Shown here one piece after another: positions 15,311 through 24,998 of a stretch of 64,000 bases of DNA. Position 1 is the first letter of the stretch, and each line of letters starts with the position of its first letter. A program made the translations under genes and the position numbers. The notes below the pieces were generated by a model. It saw nothing but the letters and a program-made list of their open reading frames with translations, was not told the origin of the DNA and made no database searches. The stretch is from SKZT01 sp964478625. GTDB taxonomy: Bacteria > Desulfobacterota > Desulfobacteria > Desulfobacterales > SKZT01. The DNA lies in contig CAYZJH010000013.1 in the NCBI GenBank assembly GCA_964478625.1, positions 1 through 64,000 of the forward strand. The letters are read 5' to 3'.

Positions 15311-17869
15311 ATGAAACATTTTAAAACCTTTCAAGTATTTCCCAGAATTCCAGAACCACTGTCATTTCTTGAAATCCTCTCTCGTAATATCTGGTGGTGC
15401 TGGCGCCCTCTGGCAATAGAACTTTTCCACCGCATCGACCCAAAACTTTGGGAAAAATCTAAACGGAACCCCCTGACTTTCCTTTCCCTGGTCCCCCAAT
15501 CCCGATTCGAACAATTGGAAAAGGATGACAGTTACCTAAACCAACTTAAAAGGGTTCAGGAAATGTATGAAATCAGGGTGAATTCTCCATCGCCTCATCC
15601 GGATCCCGTATTTAAGCAAAACGGGGTTATCGCATATCTCTCCATGGAATTCGGACTTCATGAAAGCATTCCTATTTTTGCCGGAGGACTCGGTATTCTG
15701 GCAGGGGATCATCTCAAGGCCGCCTCCAACATGAAACTTCCTCTGGTGGGTATCGGCCTGCTCTACGATGAAGGTTATTTTCGCCAATACCTCACCCAGG
15801 ACGGATATCAACAAGAGGAATACCCTCAGATCGACCTTTACAAACTTCCCCTGATTCGGGTCCGGGATGATTCCGGAAACCAGTATAAAATTACCATAGA
15901 CGGACCTGATGGAGAAATTCGGGCGTGCATCTGGAAAATTCAGGTAGGGCGAATCCCTTTATACCTTCTGGACACCAACCTTCAGGAAAATCCGGCCCAG
16001 ATCAAAGAAACCACAGCCCGGCTCTACGGAGGTGGTTTGAAAACCCGACTGGCTCAGGAAGCCCTCCTGGGAATCGGCGGAATCAAAGCTATGGAGGAAC
16101 TTGGCCTTTTTCCGAAAGTATGTCACATGAACGAAGGCCACTCGGCATTTTCCAGCCTGGAACGGCTGGCCCAGATCATGGAAAAAAATCGGTTGGACCT
16201 AAAAACCGCTTTTCAGGTCGTGCCCCGGACAACCATTTTCACAACCCATACCCCTGTAGCAGCAGGCCACGATGAGTTTCCAGCTGAGATGGTTCGACCT
16301 CTATTGAAAGCGTATACCCATCGGCTAGGGGTATCAGAGGAAGAAATTCTCTCATGGGGTCAATTTCCTGATAGATCTCCACACGCACCATTTTCCATGT
16401 CCGTGTTCGGATTTCGTATGGCTCAATTTGCCAACGGCGTCAGTAAACTGCACGGTGAAGTCGCCCGTCATATGTGGGCCCATCTATGGCCTAATCGTTC
16501 CATCGATGAAGTTCCGATCACCCATGTTACCAACGGTGTTCATGTATCCACATGGATCTCCCCTGAAAACGCTCAACTTTTTGAACGCCACTTGGGACCT
16601 GAATGGTATATGAGTTCCCGAAAACCAGAGAATATTGAACGAATCGATAATATCTACGACGACCTCCTTTGGAGGGCCCGCGAAATCTGCCGTGCCCGAC
16701 TGGTCCGTTCTGCCCGTCGCCTTCTGGCGGCTCAATATGCCCAGCGGAATTCCTCAAGACAGGTGATCGAAGAGGCTGAAACCGTCCTCGACTCTGATGC
16801 ACTTACCATTGGTTTCGGCAGAAGATTTGCCACTTATAAAAGGGCGTATCTCCTGTTGCAGGATCCTGATCGTCTGGAAAAAATTCTCACAAACCCAAAA
16901 CGGCCGGTACAGATTATCATTGCGGGTAAAGCGCACCCAAAGGACAATGAAGGGAAAGAATTGATCAAGAGGATCGTTAACTTTGCTAGAAAGGCCGAAG
17001 TGCGGAATCGAATCATTTTCCTTGAAAACTATGACATGCATATTGGGCGTCTGATGCTTCAGGGCGCGGATGTATGGTTGAACACTCCCCGCCGCCCATT
17101 TGAGGCCTGTGGCACATCCGGAATGAAAGCTGCCGTTAATGGAGTTCTAAACCTGAGTGTTCTCGATGGTTGGTGGGCCGAAGCCTATGATGAAGCCTAC
17201 GGGTGGCAAATCGGAAATGGCCAAACATACCAAGACTCAGACTACCAGGATTCGGTTGAAAGTCAGGATCTTTATAACGTGCTTGAAGAAGAAGTCATTC
17301 CGGCTTTTTATGAAAGGAAAAACGGAGATGCTCCTGAGGGATGGATCAGACGAATGAAGGCATCCATGAAAATGGCCATGGCCAAATTCTGCAGTCTCAG
17401 GATGGTTGGAGAATACCTTGATCGGTTCTATCATCCGGCAGGCTTAAAATACGATCAGCTTATGGATAATAATTTTTCCGAAGCCAGGAGACTCAGAGAT
17501 CTTCACGATCAATATCTGACAAAATGGCATACAGTCCATATCGATTCCCCAAAACGAGACCCTGAGGATTCGTGGACTTCCTGTCGGGTTGGAGATACTT
17601 TTCGGGTCACCGTAAAAGTTCATCTGGGCGCATTTATTCCCGAAGAAGTTGAAGTACAGGTCTTTTACGGCCACATCAAAACCGGGGACACGGTTACTTC
17701 CGGTGAGTATGAACCGATGCAGCTCCTGGAGAATTTAGGAAACGGGGACTTCCTCTATGGATGTAATCTTATTTGCAAAAACGCCGGGCGGTTCGGATTT
17801 ACCACAAGGGTGGTCCCTGCGGGCGATGAATGGATTAGAAGCAAACCCGGTCTGATGACCTGGAGCTGA
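15311..17869 (+). CDS. glgP: Alpha-glucan (glycogen) phosphorylase, GT35, paralogue 1
   Basis: An 852-aa enzyme that phosphorolyses alpha-1,4-glucan to glucose-1-phosphate with pyridoxal phosphate (PLP). It is of the archaeal/bacterial short subtype (TIGR02094 class) with an N-terminal DUF3417 segment (about 10-110, LSRNIWWCWRPLAIELFHRIDP). The catalytic region has HMNEGHSAF, FTTHTPVAAGHDEFP and ITHVTNGVH. The PLP lysine is K606 in GTSGMKAAVNGVLN. A C-terminal beta domain closes the protein. The second copy at 24999 has its lysine at the same residue number, so the two are colinear. The gene opens the glycogen island, with yajD just upstream. Confidence 0.95.
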   Translation: MKHFKTFQVFPRIPEPLSFLEILSRNIWWCWRPLAIELFHRIDPKLWEKSKRNPLTFLSLVPQSRFEQLEKDDSYLNQLKRVQEMYEIRVNSPSPHPDPVFKQNGVIAYLSMEFGLHESIPIFAGGLGILAGDHLKAASNMKLPLVGIGLLYDEGYFRQYLTQDGYQQEEYPQIDLYKLPLIRVRDDSGNQYKITIDGPDGEIRACIWKIQVGRIPLYLLDTNLQENPAQIKETTARLYGGGLKTRLAQEALLGIGGIKAMEELGLFPKVCHMNEGHSAFSSLERLAQIMEKNRLDLKTAFQVVPRTTIFTTHTPVAAGHDEFPAEMVRPLLKAYTHRLGVSEEEILSWGQFPDRSPHAPFSMSVFGFRMAQFANGVSKLHGEVARHMWAHLWPNRSIDEVPITHVTNGVHVSTWISPENAQLFERHLGPEWYMSSRKPENIERIDNIYDDLLWRAREICRARLVRSARRLLAAQYAQRNSSRQVIEEAETVLDSDALTIGFGRRFATYKRAYLLLQDPDRLEKILTNPKRPVQIIIAGKAHPKDNEGKELIKRIVNFARKAEVRNRIIFLENYDMHIGRLMLQGADVWLNTPRRPFEACGTSGMKAAVNGVLNLSVLDGWWAEAYDEAYGWQIGNGQTYQDSDYQDSVESQDLYNVLEEEVIPAFYERKNGDAPEGWIRRMKASMKMAMAKFCSLRMVGEYLDRFYHPAGLKYDQLMDNNFSEARRLRDLHDQYLTKWHTVHIDSPKRDPEDSWTSCRVGDTFRVTVKVHLGAFIPEEVEVQVFYGHIKTGDTVTSGEYEPMQLLENLGNGDFLYGCNLICKNAGRFGFTTRVVPAGDEWIRSKPGLMTWS

Positions 17870-17872
17870 CGG

Positions 17873-17953
17873 ATGGAATCACCCCCAAAAAAGAACATAA
17901 CCATCGACCCGATTGTGCTCAAAACTCGAACCAGAAGAGCAATAATGGTTTAG
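17873..17953 (+). CDS. Possible 26-aa ORF between phosphorylase and glycogen synthase
   Basis: ATG 17873 begins a 26-codon frame (MESPPKKNITIDPIVL...) three bases after the phosphorylase stop. GGAG (17862-17865) sits seven bases upstream, inside the last phosphorylase codons. The rest of the 239-bp gap up to glgA has no other frame and no convincing terminator. It may be a coupled micropeptide or a chance frame. Confidence 0.22.
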   Translation: MESPPKKNITIDPIVLKTRTRRAIMV

Positions 17954-18108
17954 TGTGTAAAACTGTTTTTCAAAATATGGCGAAAGCTCTCACTTAATAG
18001 CGATCCTTCGATATCGGCGGATGAATTCCCCCCTGCAACATGTGAGAAAAACAACCTGTACGCAGGAACCTGAAATCTTGAACCTTTTTTATTAAAAGAG
18101 AATGGCTT

Positions 18109-19656
18109 ATGAAGCGCATTGAAAAGTCACCAAGTATTCTGATTGTGACACCTGAGGTAACCTATCTTCCAGATCGTATGGGAAGCCTCGCCAACCACTT
18201 AACTGCAAAGGCCGGCGGGCTTGCAGATGTATCAGCCGCTCTGATAAAGGCTTTGTTTGACCAGGGGGCTGATGTGCATGTGGCCCTCCCGGATTATCGA
18301 TCCATTTTCCGGGACCATCTGGCGCCTTTTCTCCAAAAGGAACTCAACGCTATCCGAAGCGTTATGCCGGGCGAACGCATTCACCTTGCCCAGGATCGGG
18401 CTTTTTTTTATCTAAACCGCGTATACTCTCAGTATGGAGGTGAAAACATTAAGCTGGCACTCGCTTTTCAACGGGAGGTCATCAACAATATCGTCCCGAG
18501 GGTCCAACCGGATCTCATTCACTGCAACGACTGGATGACCGGTCTCATCCCGGCCATGGCAAGGCAGATGGGAATCCCATGCCTTTTTACCATCCACAAC
18601 ATCCATACGGTCAAATGCACCATGGCAGTGATCGAGGATCGTGGAATCGATTCCGCCTATTTTTGGCATCACCTGTACTTTGAACATATGGCTGAAGATT
18701 ATGAAGGGGCCAGAGATTCCAATCCGGTGGACTTTCTCACCAGTGGCGTCTTTGCAGCCCACTTTGTCAATACTGTCAGTCCGACATTTTTAATGGAAAT
18801 CGTTGAAGGACGGCATGGGTTTGTTGAACCTCCCCTCAGACAGGAACTTACCAATAAATGGGAAGCAGGCTGCGGGTTCGGTATCCTGAACGCCCCAGAT
18901 CCCGGATTTAATCCTAAAACGGACATGGACTTGTATTACAGATATGATGCAAACTCATTTGTAAAAGGCAAACAAGAAAACAAAAAAACAATTCAACGAT
19001 TGCTCGGCCTAGTGGAAGATCCCTCGGCTCCCCTCTTTTTCTGGCCTTCCCGATTGGATCCCAACCAGAAAGGGTGTCAACTTCTAGCTGATATTTTTTA
19101 TCATGTCATTTCTGAGTTCTGGGAAGATAATCTTCAGGTGGTATTTGTAGCTGATGGACCGTTTCAAAAACATTTTAGAAATATCGTCAGCCAGCATGGG
19201 TTTCATAACCGGGTCGCCGTCTGCGATTTCAACGAGCACCTTGAACATTTGGCCTATGGAGCATCGGATTTCATTCTTATGCCTTCTCTTTTCGAACCGT
19301 GCGGTTTGCCGCAGATGATTGCCCCTATATATGGTTCCTTACCGGTCGCCCATGATACCGGCGGTATCCACGATACGATCCGCCACCTGGATACCGCGAC
19401 CGATACCGGAAACGGTTTTCTTTTTACCATATACGATTCTCCAGGCCTTTTCTGGGCTATTCGCCAGGCCATGGCGTTTTTTCGTTTGCCGGACTCAGTG
19501 AAACATCGACAAATCCAGCGGATCATGACCGAAAGCATCGAAAACTTCAACTACGATGTTACAGCGTCACAATATATTTCCCTTTATGAAAAAATGCTGA
19601 AACGCCCCCTGATTCCGCGGTCAATATTTGGTGAAGAAATCAACACAGCCAATTAA
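18109..19656 (+). CDS. glgA: Glycogen/starch synthase, GT5
   Basis: A 515-aa glucosyltransferase that extends alpha-1,4-glucan from an activated glucose (ADP- or UDP-glucose). The nucleotide-sugar-binding lysine is K34 in TAKAGGLADV, and the C-terminal Rossmann domain carries SLFEPCGLPQM (E396) with GGIHDTI after it. Between EVTYL and the KAGGLADV motif there is a short insertion (PDRMGSLANHL) compared with classic GlgA, as in some atypical GT5 enzymes. The donor nucleotide cannot be read from sequence with confidence. No glgC lies in the window. SD-like AAGAGA precedes the start. Confidence 0.93.
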   Translation: MKRIEKSPSILIVTPEVTYLPDRMGSLANHLTAKAGGLADVSAALIKALFDQGADVHVALPDYRSIFRDHLAPFLQKELNAIRSVMPGERIHLAQDRAFFYLNRVYSQYGGENIKLALAFQREVINNIVPRVQPDLIHCNDWMTGLIPAMARQMGIPCLFTIHNIHTVKCTMAVIEDRGIDSAYFWHHLYFEHMAEDYEGARDSNPVDFLTSGVFAAHFVNTVSPTFLMEIVEGRHGFVEPPLRQELTNKWEAGCGFGILNAPDPGFNPKTDMDLYYRYDANSFVKGKQENKKTIQRLLGLVEDPSAPLFFWPSRLDPNQKGCQLLADIFYHVISEFWEDNLQVVFVADGPFQKHFRNIVSQHGFHNRVAVCDFNEHLEHLAYGASDFILMPSLFEPCGLPQMIAPIYGSLPVAHDTGGIHDTIRHLDTATDTGNGFLFTIYDSPGLFWAIRQAMAFFRLPDSVKHRQIQRIMTESIENFNYDVTASQYISLYEKMLKRPLIPRSIFGEEINTAN

Positions 19657-19776
19657 TGGTTTACCCTGAGCAGAAGTACAAAAACCTTATTGTTGCAAAG
19701 ATGCCGAAACCATTCTTTTTCTTCATTCCCATGCGTTGCTGGAGAATGAAAAAACAGGAGAAAAATCCCAATCGCC

Positions 19777-22700
19777 ATGGATGTTAAAATTTCGCAATAT
19801 CCTGATCCGGGTGCCCGCTGTATTCACTTTAGGGGTGACACCCCAACATTGACCCTTACCCTGTCGAATCCTGTGCCAGGATCAGCATTTCTTAGAACCA
19901 ATATCGGACATGCTGAAATTTCACAGGATGAGATAATCCAAAATGTCCATGAGGAACATCCACCTCTTGGACGCGACTGGTTCGATATCCCCATGAAACA
20001 GTCAGATGACCGGAATTTCCATATAAGGATTCCGCTATGTGAAGTCGGTCATTTCGAGGCAAAATGTTATTTTATTCCGCATAATCAAAGCAAGCCCCTA
20101 TGGCCGCCAGGGCCCAACACGAGCTTCAACGTCCAACCCGCCGACACCTGCTGTGCCAATATTATTTATAATGCATTCATAAGGCAATTCGGCCCGAACA
20201 AAAACTGGGATGCCCGTCATAATCCGCATCTTCACGACAAGATTCAGGAGTTGGATAAAGCCGGATATGCAGTCATTCCACCCTCCGGAACTTTCAGAGC
20301 ATTTATCAAAGAACTCGATTTTATCATCGGTCAACTCGGATGCAGATATATTCAGCTCCTCCCCATTCATCCGACACCCACTACCTATGCCAGAATGGGG
20401 CGATTCGGAAGCCCTTACGCATCCTTGAGTTTTACAACAGTTGATCCAGCCCTGGCGGAGTTCGATCCGCGCGCCACTCCGGTCGAACAATTTCTTGAAC
20501 TTGTGGATGCCGTTCACCTTCGAAATGCCAAGATCATTATCGATATCGCGATTAATCATACCGGTTGGGCTGCCAGCCTACATGAAACCCATCCCCAGTG
20601 GCTAGTCAGAAAACCCGATGGACAAATCGAAGTTCCGGGAGCATGGGGTGTTCGTTGGGAAGACCTGACCCTGCTCGATTATTCTCAAAAAAATCTCTGG
20701 ATATATATGGCCGATGTATTTCTCACCTGGTGCCGCCGGGGTGTCGACGGATTCAGATGCGATGCCGGATACATGATCCCTCTCAACGCATGGAAATACA
20801 TCATTGCATCCGTTCGAAAACAGTATCCCGACACCATTTTTTTTCTGGAAGGCCTGGGGGGAAAGATTTCAGTCACCCGTGACCTTTTGAACTTCGGAAG
20901 CTTTAACTGGGCTTACTCCGAACTCTTCCAAAACTATACCCGGCAGCAGATAAAGACATATCTGCATGAGGCACTGGAAATATCCCAAACCGATGGGATC
21001 ACAGTCCATTTTGCAGAGACTCATGATAACAACAGGCTCGCTTCCCGTTCAACAACATATGCCAAAATGAGGACCGCTTTATGCGCGCTGTGCTCACCAA
21101 ATGGCGCATTCGGATTTGCCAATGGCGTTGAATGGTACGCCACTGAAAAAATTAATGTGCATGATTCACCATCTTTAAACTGGAATTCGCCTCAAAATCA
21201 GGTCGACCATATCAGAGCACTCAGCTGGCTTCTTAAAAATCATCCGGCTTTCCATGATCAGTCGAAAATCAAATGGTTACAAAATGGAAACGATGAGTTT
21301 ATCGCTATTGCCCGTCATCATTTACCATCGGGTAAAAAGCTGTTGATACTGGTCAATTTAGATGACCAGAACCCGGTTCAGGCATCCTGGCATCCTGAAG
21401 AGGCCGGAATAAGCGGTAATCGATTCAAAGACCTGATTACCGGAAAGGACATATTTTTAGAATATTCCGAAACCCTGGCCAAATGCCGTCTCGACGCGGG
21501 TGAAGTCTTATGTTTATCCGAAAATGATCGCAAGCTTGACCTATTGGACCGAACCGGATCCAACCTGTTTGAAATTCCCTGTCGAATTCGGCACCAGATA
21601 TTGCGTGCAAAAGCTCTTGACATTTTCAGATGGTACTATACCCCGGAGGTCTTCGAAAATTTTGATCCGGATGCCGCAGCCCATGAACTGGCCATGGATC
21701 CCATTGCGTTCTGTCGCAGCCTTAACCCCATCAGCCAGGAATCCAGGGTTGTCAGGTGGCAGTGGCCCCGGGATCGAAACCGCGAAGTCATGATACCGGC
21801 GGATCATTTCCTGGCCGTTTTTGCAGAAAAACCTTTCCGTGCCAGAATTATGGATCAGGATTTTTGTATCCGGCAACAACACAGCATCCAAGACCATAAG
21901 GGTTCTTTTTTCGCTCTATTTACCCCGGTCCCCGTACCCATGACTTTCACGCGTTATCTGCTGCATCTGACGGTTTTCGGCACAGCACCCGCTCAACATA
22001 TTCAAGCACCCCTGCTATTTCTTCCGGAACCATCCAGAGTCAGTGCACAAAAACATTTTAACCGGAAAGATATTTTGGCCAGTCCCCGAACATACCTGGA
22101 TACCAATCAACGGGGCGGAATGATTCACACCCCTGTTCGATGGGGAACTTTACAGAGCAAATACGATGCTCTTCTCGCAGGTAATTTGAGTTCCGAATTT
22201 CCAGCGGACAGACAAATCATGCTCACCCGATGCAGGGCCTGGCTGGTTTACCAGGATTATTCCCAGGAAATCTGTTTTGATTGCTTTGATTCTTTTTCCT
22301 GTGATCACAAAAACCAGGCAAAATGGCGGTTCACCATTCCAAGCGGCCAGGGTGAACACACCATATTGGAAATTTTCATGAAAATGATCGATGGTGAAAA
22401 CATGACGCATATCGGTTTTCACCGGTGCTCATCATTGGGAGCCGAAGGACGTCTCCCGGACTCGGCAAAGGTCAAATTAATCGTCAGGCCTGATATTGAA
22501 GATCGCAATTTCCATGAAACCACAAAAGCCTATACCGGCCCTGAAAAAATCTGGCCTGAATCCGTACAAACGCAGCCCAGGGGGTTTTTATTCTCCCCTC
22601 AATCCCACTATCGACTTACAATGGAATTTTCCAGAGGCAAATTTGTTCATGAGCCTGAATGGCTTTACATGGTGGATCATCCTCTTGAAGCTGAACGGGG

Positions 22701-24069
22701 GTTGGATCCTCATTCGGATTTATTCAGCCCCGGGTATTTTTCCGCAGAACTCAAAGGAGAAGACACGGTATATTTAACGGCAAAGATCGAAACAGATGGT
22801 TTTCCAGCATCTGAAAATTCCGAAAAAATCGACTCCATATTTCCCACAGGATTAAATGAACCGGTAATCCAGGAACCGGTTTCCGCCCTGCTGGACGCCC
22901 TAGAACATTATATCGTTCATAGAGAAAATCTTTTCTCAATCATTGCCGGATATCCCTGGTTTCTCGATTGGGGAAGAGATTCCCTGATCGTAACAAGAGG
23001 ACTGATCGCTGCCGGAAAAACAGAAGCCGCACGGGCTGTATTATCATTATTCGGACGTTTTGAAAAAAACGGCACCATCCCCAATATGATTCGTGGAAAT
23101 GATACAGGAAACCGCGATACTGTCGATGCTCCCCTATGGTTTTGTGTCGCGTGCGCTGATCTTGTCTCTTTTGAAACAAATGACGATTTTCTCGATGGTT
23201 TATGCGGAGACAGAACCATCCGTCAAATTTTATTATCCATAGCCGATAAAATGATCACCGGTACCGATAACGGAATCCGCATGGACCCGGAATCCGGCTT
23301 GATTTTCAGCCCGAGCCATTTTACCTGGATGGATACCAACCATCCGGCCGGCACTCCCAGGCAGGGATATCCTATCGAAATTCAAGCCCTTTGGTTCGCT
23401 TCCTTACGGTTTATTTCCGATATTGACAAGACTGAAAAATCAAAAAAATACAAAACCCTTGCTGATAAAGTAAAACAATCCATTATAGAACTTTTCTGGA
23501 TGGAAGAATCCGGATATCTGTCCGACTGCCTTCACGCCCATGTTGATGAACCAGCCCACTCTGCACTCAAAGATGACGCTCTCAGGCCCAACCAGCTCTT
23601 TGCGATCACCTTGGGAGCTGTTCAGGAAAAATCCTTAATCTGTCGGATATTAGAATCCTGTGAAGAACTTCTGGTACCGGGAGCGCTCAGAAGTCTGGCA
23701 GACAGGCCAGTCCGTTTTCCGCTGAGGATCATTCATAACGGCCTAAATTTGAACGACCCCACCTATCCATATTGGGGAGAATATCAAGGAGATGAAGATA
23801 CCCGGCGGAAACCGGCCTATCATAACGGCACGGCATGGGCATGGCTTTTTCCAACTTTTTGCGAGGCATGGGCGAAAACCTTTGGAAAGGCGGGACGAAA
23901 AACAGCCCTGGCTTACCTTTCAATCAGCATGGATCTCATGAACAAAGGTTGTATCGGGCATATTCCGGAAATACTCGATGGCAATGCGCCCCACACGCCC
24001 CGGGGATGTGACGCTCAGGCTTGGAGCGTCAGTGAAGCCCTTCGGGTATGGTTGCAGCTTGAATGTTAA
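19777..24069 (+). CDS. Fused GH13 glucanotransferase-like and amylo-1,6-glucosidase (debranching) protein
   Basis: A 1430-aa two-enzyme protein. The N-terminal half (about 130-560) is a GH13 alpha-amylase barrel. It has IDIAINHTG, nucleophile D329 in VDGFRCD, acid/base E358 in FFLEG and the third acid D417 in ETHDNNR, so all three acids are present. The C-terminal half (about 1035-1430) is an amylo-alpha-1,6-glucosidase domain (GDE_C, GH133-like, an alpha/alpha barrel) with GYPWFLDWGRDSL, PNMIRG and a closing WSVSEALRVW. The middle holds beta-rich domains. Together they could move short oligosaccharide branches and then cut the remaining 1,6-linked glucose, the two steps done by one protein in eukaryotic AGL. 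A GGAG lies about 15 nt from the ATG. Confidence 0.88.
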   Translation: MDVKISQYPDPGARCIHFRGDTPTLTLTLSNPVPGSAFLRTNIGHAEISQDEIIQNVHEEHPPLGRDWFDIPMKQSDDRNFHIRIPLCEVGHFEAKCYFIPHNQSKPLWPPGPNTSFNVQPADTCCANIIYNAFIRQFGPNKNWDARHNPHLHDKIQELDKAGYAVIPPSGTFRAFIKELDFIIGQLGCRYIQLLPIHPTPTTYARMGRFGSPYASLSFTTVDPALAEFDPRATPVEQFLELVDAVHLRNAKIIIDIAINHTGWAASLHETHPQWLVRKPDGQIEVPGAWGVRWEDLTLLDYSQKNLWIYMADVFLTWCRRGVDGFRCDAGYMIPLNAWKYIIASVRKQYPDTIFFLEGLGGKISVTRDLLNFGSFNWAYSELFQNYTRQQIKTYLHEALEISQTDGITVHFAETHDNNRLASRSTTYAKMRTALCALCSPNGAFGFANGVEWYATEKINVHDSPSLNWNSPQNQVDHIRALSWLLKNHPAFHDQSKIKWLQNGNDEFIAIARHHLPSGKKLLILVNLDDQNPVQASWHPEEAGISGNRFKDLITGKDIFLEYSETLAKCRLDAGEVLCLSENDRKLDLLDRTGSNLFEIPCRIRHQILRAKALDIFRWYYTPEVFENFDPDAAAHELAMDPIAFCRSLNPISQESRVVRWQWPRDRNREVMIPADHFLAVFAEKPFRARIMDQDFCIRQQHSIQDHKGSFFALFTPVPVPMTFTRYLLHLTVFGTAPAQHIQAPLLFLPEPSRVSAQKHFNRKDILASPRTYLDTNQRGGMIHTPVRWGTLQSKYDALLAGNLSSEFPADRQIMLTRCRAWLVYQDYSQEICFDCFDSFSCDHKNQAKWRFTIPSGQGEHTILEIFMKMIDGENMTHIGFHRCSSLGAEGRLPDSAKVKLIVRPDIEDRNFHETTKAYTGPEKIWPESVQTQPRGFLFSPQSHYRLTMEFSRGKFVHEPEWLYMVDHPLEAERGLDPHSDLFSPGYFSAELKGEDTVYLTAKIETDGFPASENSEKIDSIFPTGLNEPVIQEPVSALLDALEHYIVHRENLFSIIAGYPWFLDWGRDSLIVTRGLIAAGKTEAARAVLSLFGRFEKNGTIPNMIRGNDTGNRDTVDAPLWFCVACADLVSFETNDDFLDGLCGDRTIRQILLSIADKMITGTDNGIRMDPESGLIFSPSHFTWMDTNHPAGTPRQGYPIEIQALWFASLRFISDIDKTEKSKKYKTLADKVKQSIIELFWMEESGYLSDCLHAHVDEPAHSALKDDALRPNQLFAITLGAVQEKSLICRILESCEELLVPGALRSLADRPVRFPLRIIHNGLNLNDPTYPYWGEYQGDEDTRRKPAYHNGTAWAWLFPTFCEAWAKTFGKAGRKTALAYLSISMDLMNKGCIGHIPEILDGNAPHTPRGCDAQAWSVSEALRVWLQLEC

Positions 24070-24159
24070 AAAAAACCGACAATGAATCGGCTCATCAATG
24101 ATCATCCATGGAAAATGACCCAAACAGATAGTCTCCCTATTTTTTTCGAATCCAAAGGA

Positions 24160-24606
24160 TCACTTTAAATTCAAACGACCGGTATGTTCAACCGGGATTC
24201 TTCCCCCAAAACCGAGTCCCGAACCCACATAAACATGACCGCTGATCTTGTAGTTGAACTGATCGGATTCCATCAAGGATTGGATCCGGGTGATCAAACT
24301 GAGATTACTGATTCTAAATAACACCTCCTGATTGGCTGACCCTAGCCTCGGAACAGTCACACCCTCGGAGGTCATTGCCTTTCCAACATCAATATCGTTT
24401 AGGAAAAGGCGAAATACAGCCCCATTTATGCGAAGAGGATACCGACCTTCATTGTCAATACGGACCACTGCATTTAGTCCGGTTTCCAGCAAAGTCACTT
24501 CGCCTAACCTCAGATCAACCAAGGCTATTTCCGGTTTCACGGAATATATTGATGCACAGCCGACCATCAACAGAGCTATCACCCACCAAATCCACTTAAA
24601 CCTCAT
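24160..24606 (-). CDS. LEA type 2 (WHy-domain) lipoprotein
   Basis: A 148-aa lipoprotein. The signal peptide ends in the lipobox LMVGC (C17). A WHy/LEA_2 beta-sandwich of about 110 residues follows, with VRIDNEGRYPLRINGAVFRLFLN, the usual start of the domain, and a basic-apolar end. LEA_2 domains are linked to desiccation or stress tolerance and often occur in the periplasm. It is the only minus-strand gene in the glycogen island, lying between the debranching fusion and the second phosphorylase. The SD is AAGGAGG directly upstream of 24606. The link to glycogen is positional only. Confidence 0.83.
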   Translation of the reverse strand: MRFKWIWWVIALLMVGCASIYSVKPEIALVDLRLGEVTLLETGLNAVVRIDNEGRYPLRINGAVFRLFLNDIDVGKAMTSEGVTVPRLGSANQEVLFRISNLSLITRIQSLMESDQFNYKISGHVYVGSGLGFGGRIPVEHTGRLNLK

Positions 24607-24998
24607 AGAGCCTCCTTAAAGTTCCCCTGACATCCATGCCCTGCCGGGCAGACCAAAGCACGAATGAAAAGGTCAACAAATCCTTTTTTCATATAAAAAT
24701 ACAATGCCACCGAAAATATTTTTATGTTGGAGCTTTTCCAAAGACATCGGATTGAAAACCTCTTTGCTTTTTTTTCATTGGATTCAATAATAACGCCGGA
24801 ATGTCAACAAAAGTCAATAACTTAATACTATAATCACCGGCAAGCCTGAAAAAAATCGAGTGAATTCCCATCGTAAACTTAGCACCGGCTTTTATTCAGC
24901 TTGACCATAGACCTGAAAGGCTATAAAAAAAATAGTTGTTTGTTGTTTATAGAAATCAATTATGGTTAAAAACATTAAACCCCATGCACAGAGATTAT
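24607..24998. other. 392-bp divergent spacer between the lipoprotein and phosphorylase 2
   Basis: No gene is visible. It must carry divergent promoters. A perfect TATAAT at 24829-24834 lacks a clear -35 at 17 bp. TTGACC (24901-24906) is followed by TATAAA with only 15 bp spacing, so neither is assigned firmly. The sequence is AT-rich with T runs but no hairpin of note. Confidence 0.45.

Noticed and set aside
20098..20559. A 153-aa antisense frame in the debranching gene
   Set aside because: It overlaps the conserved GH13 region and is a codon-bias shadow.
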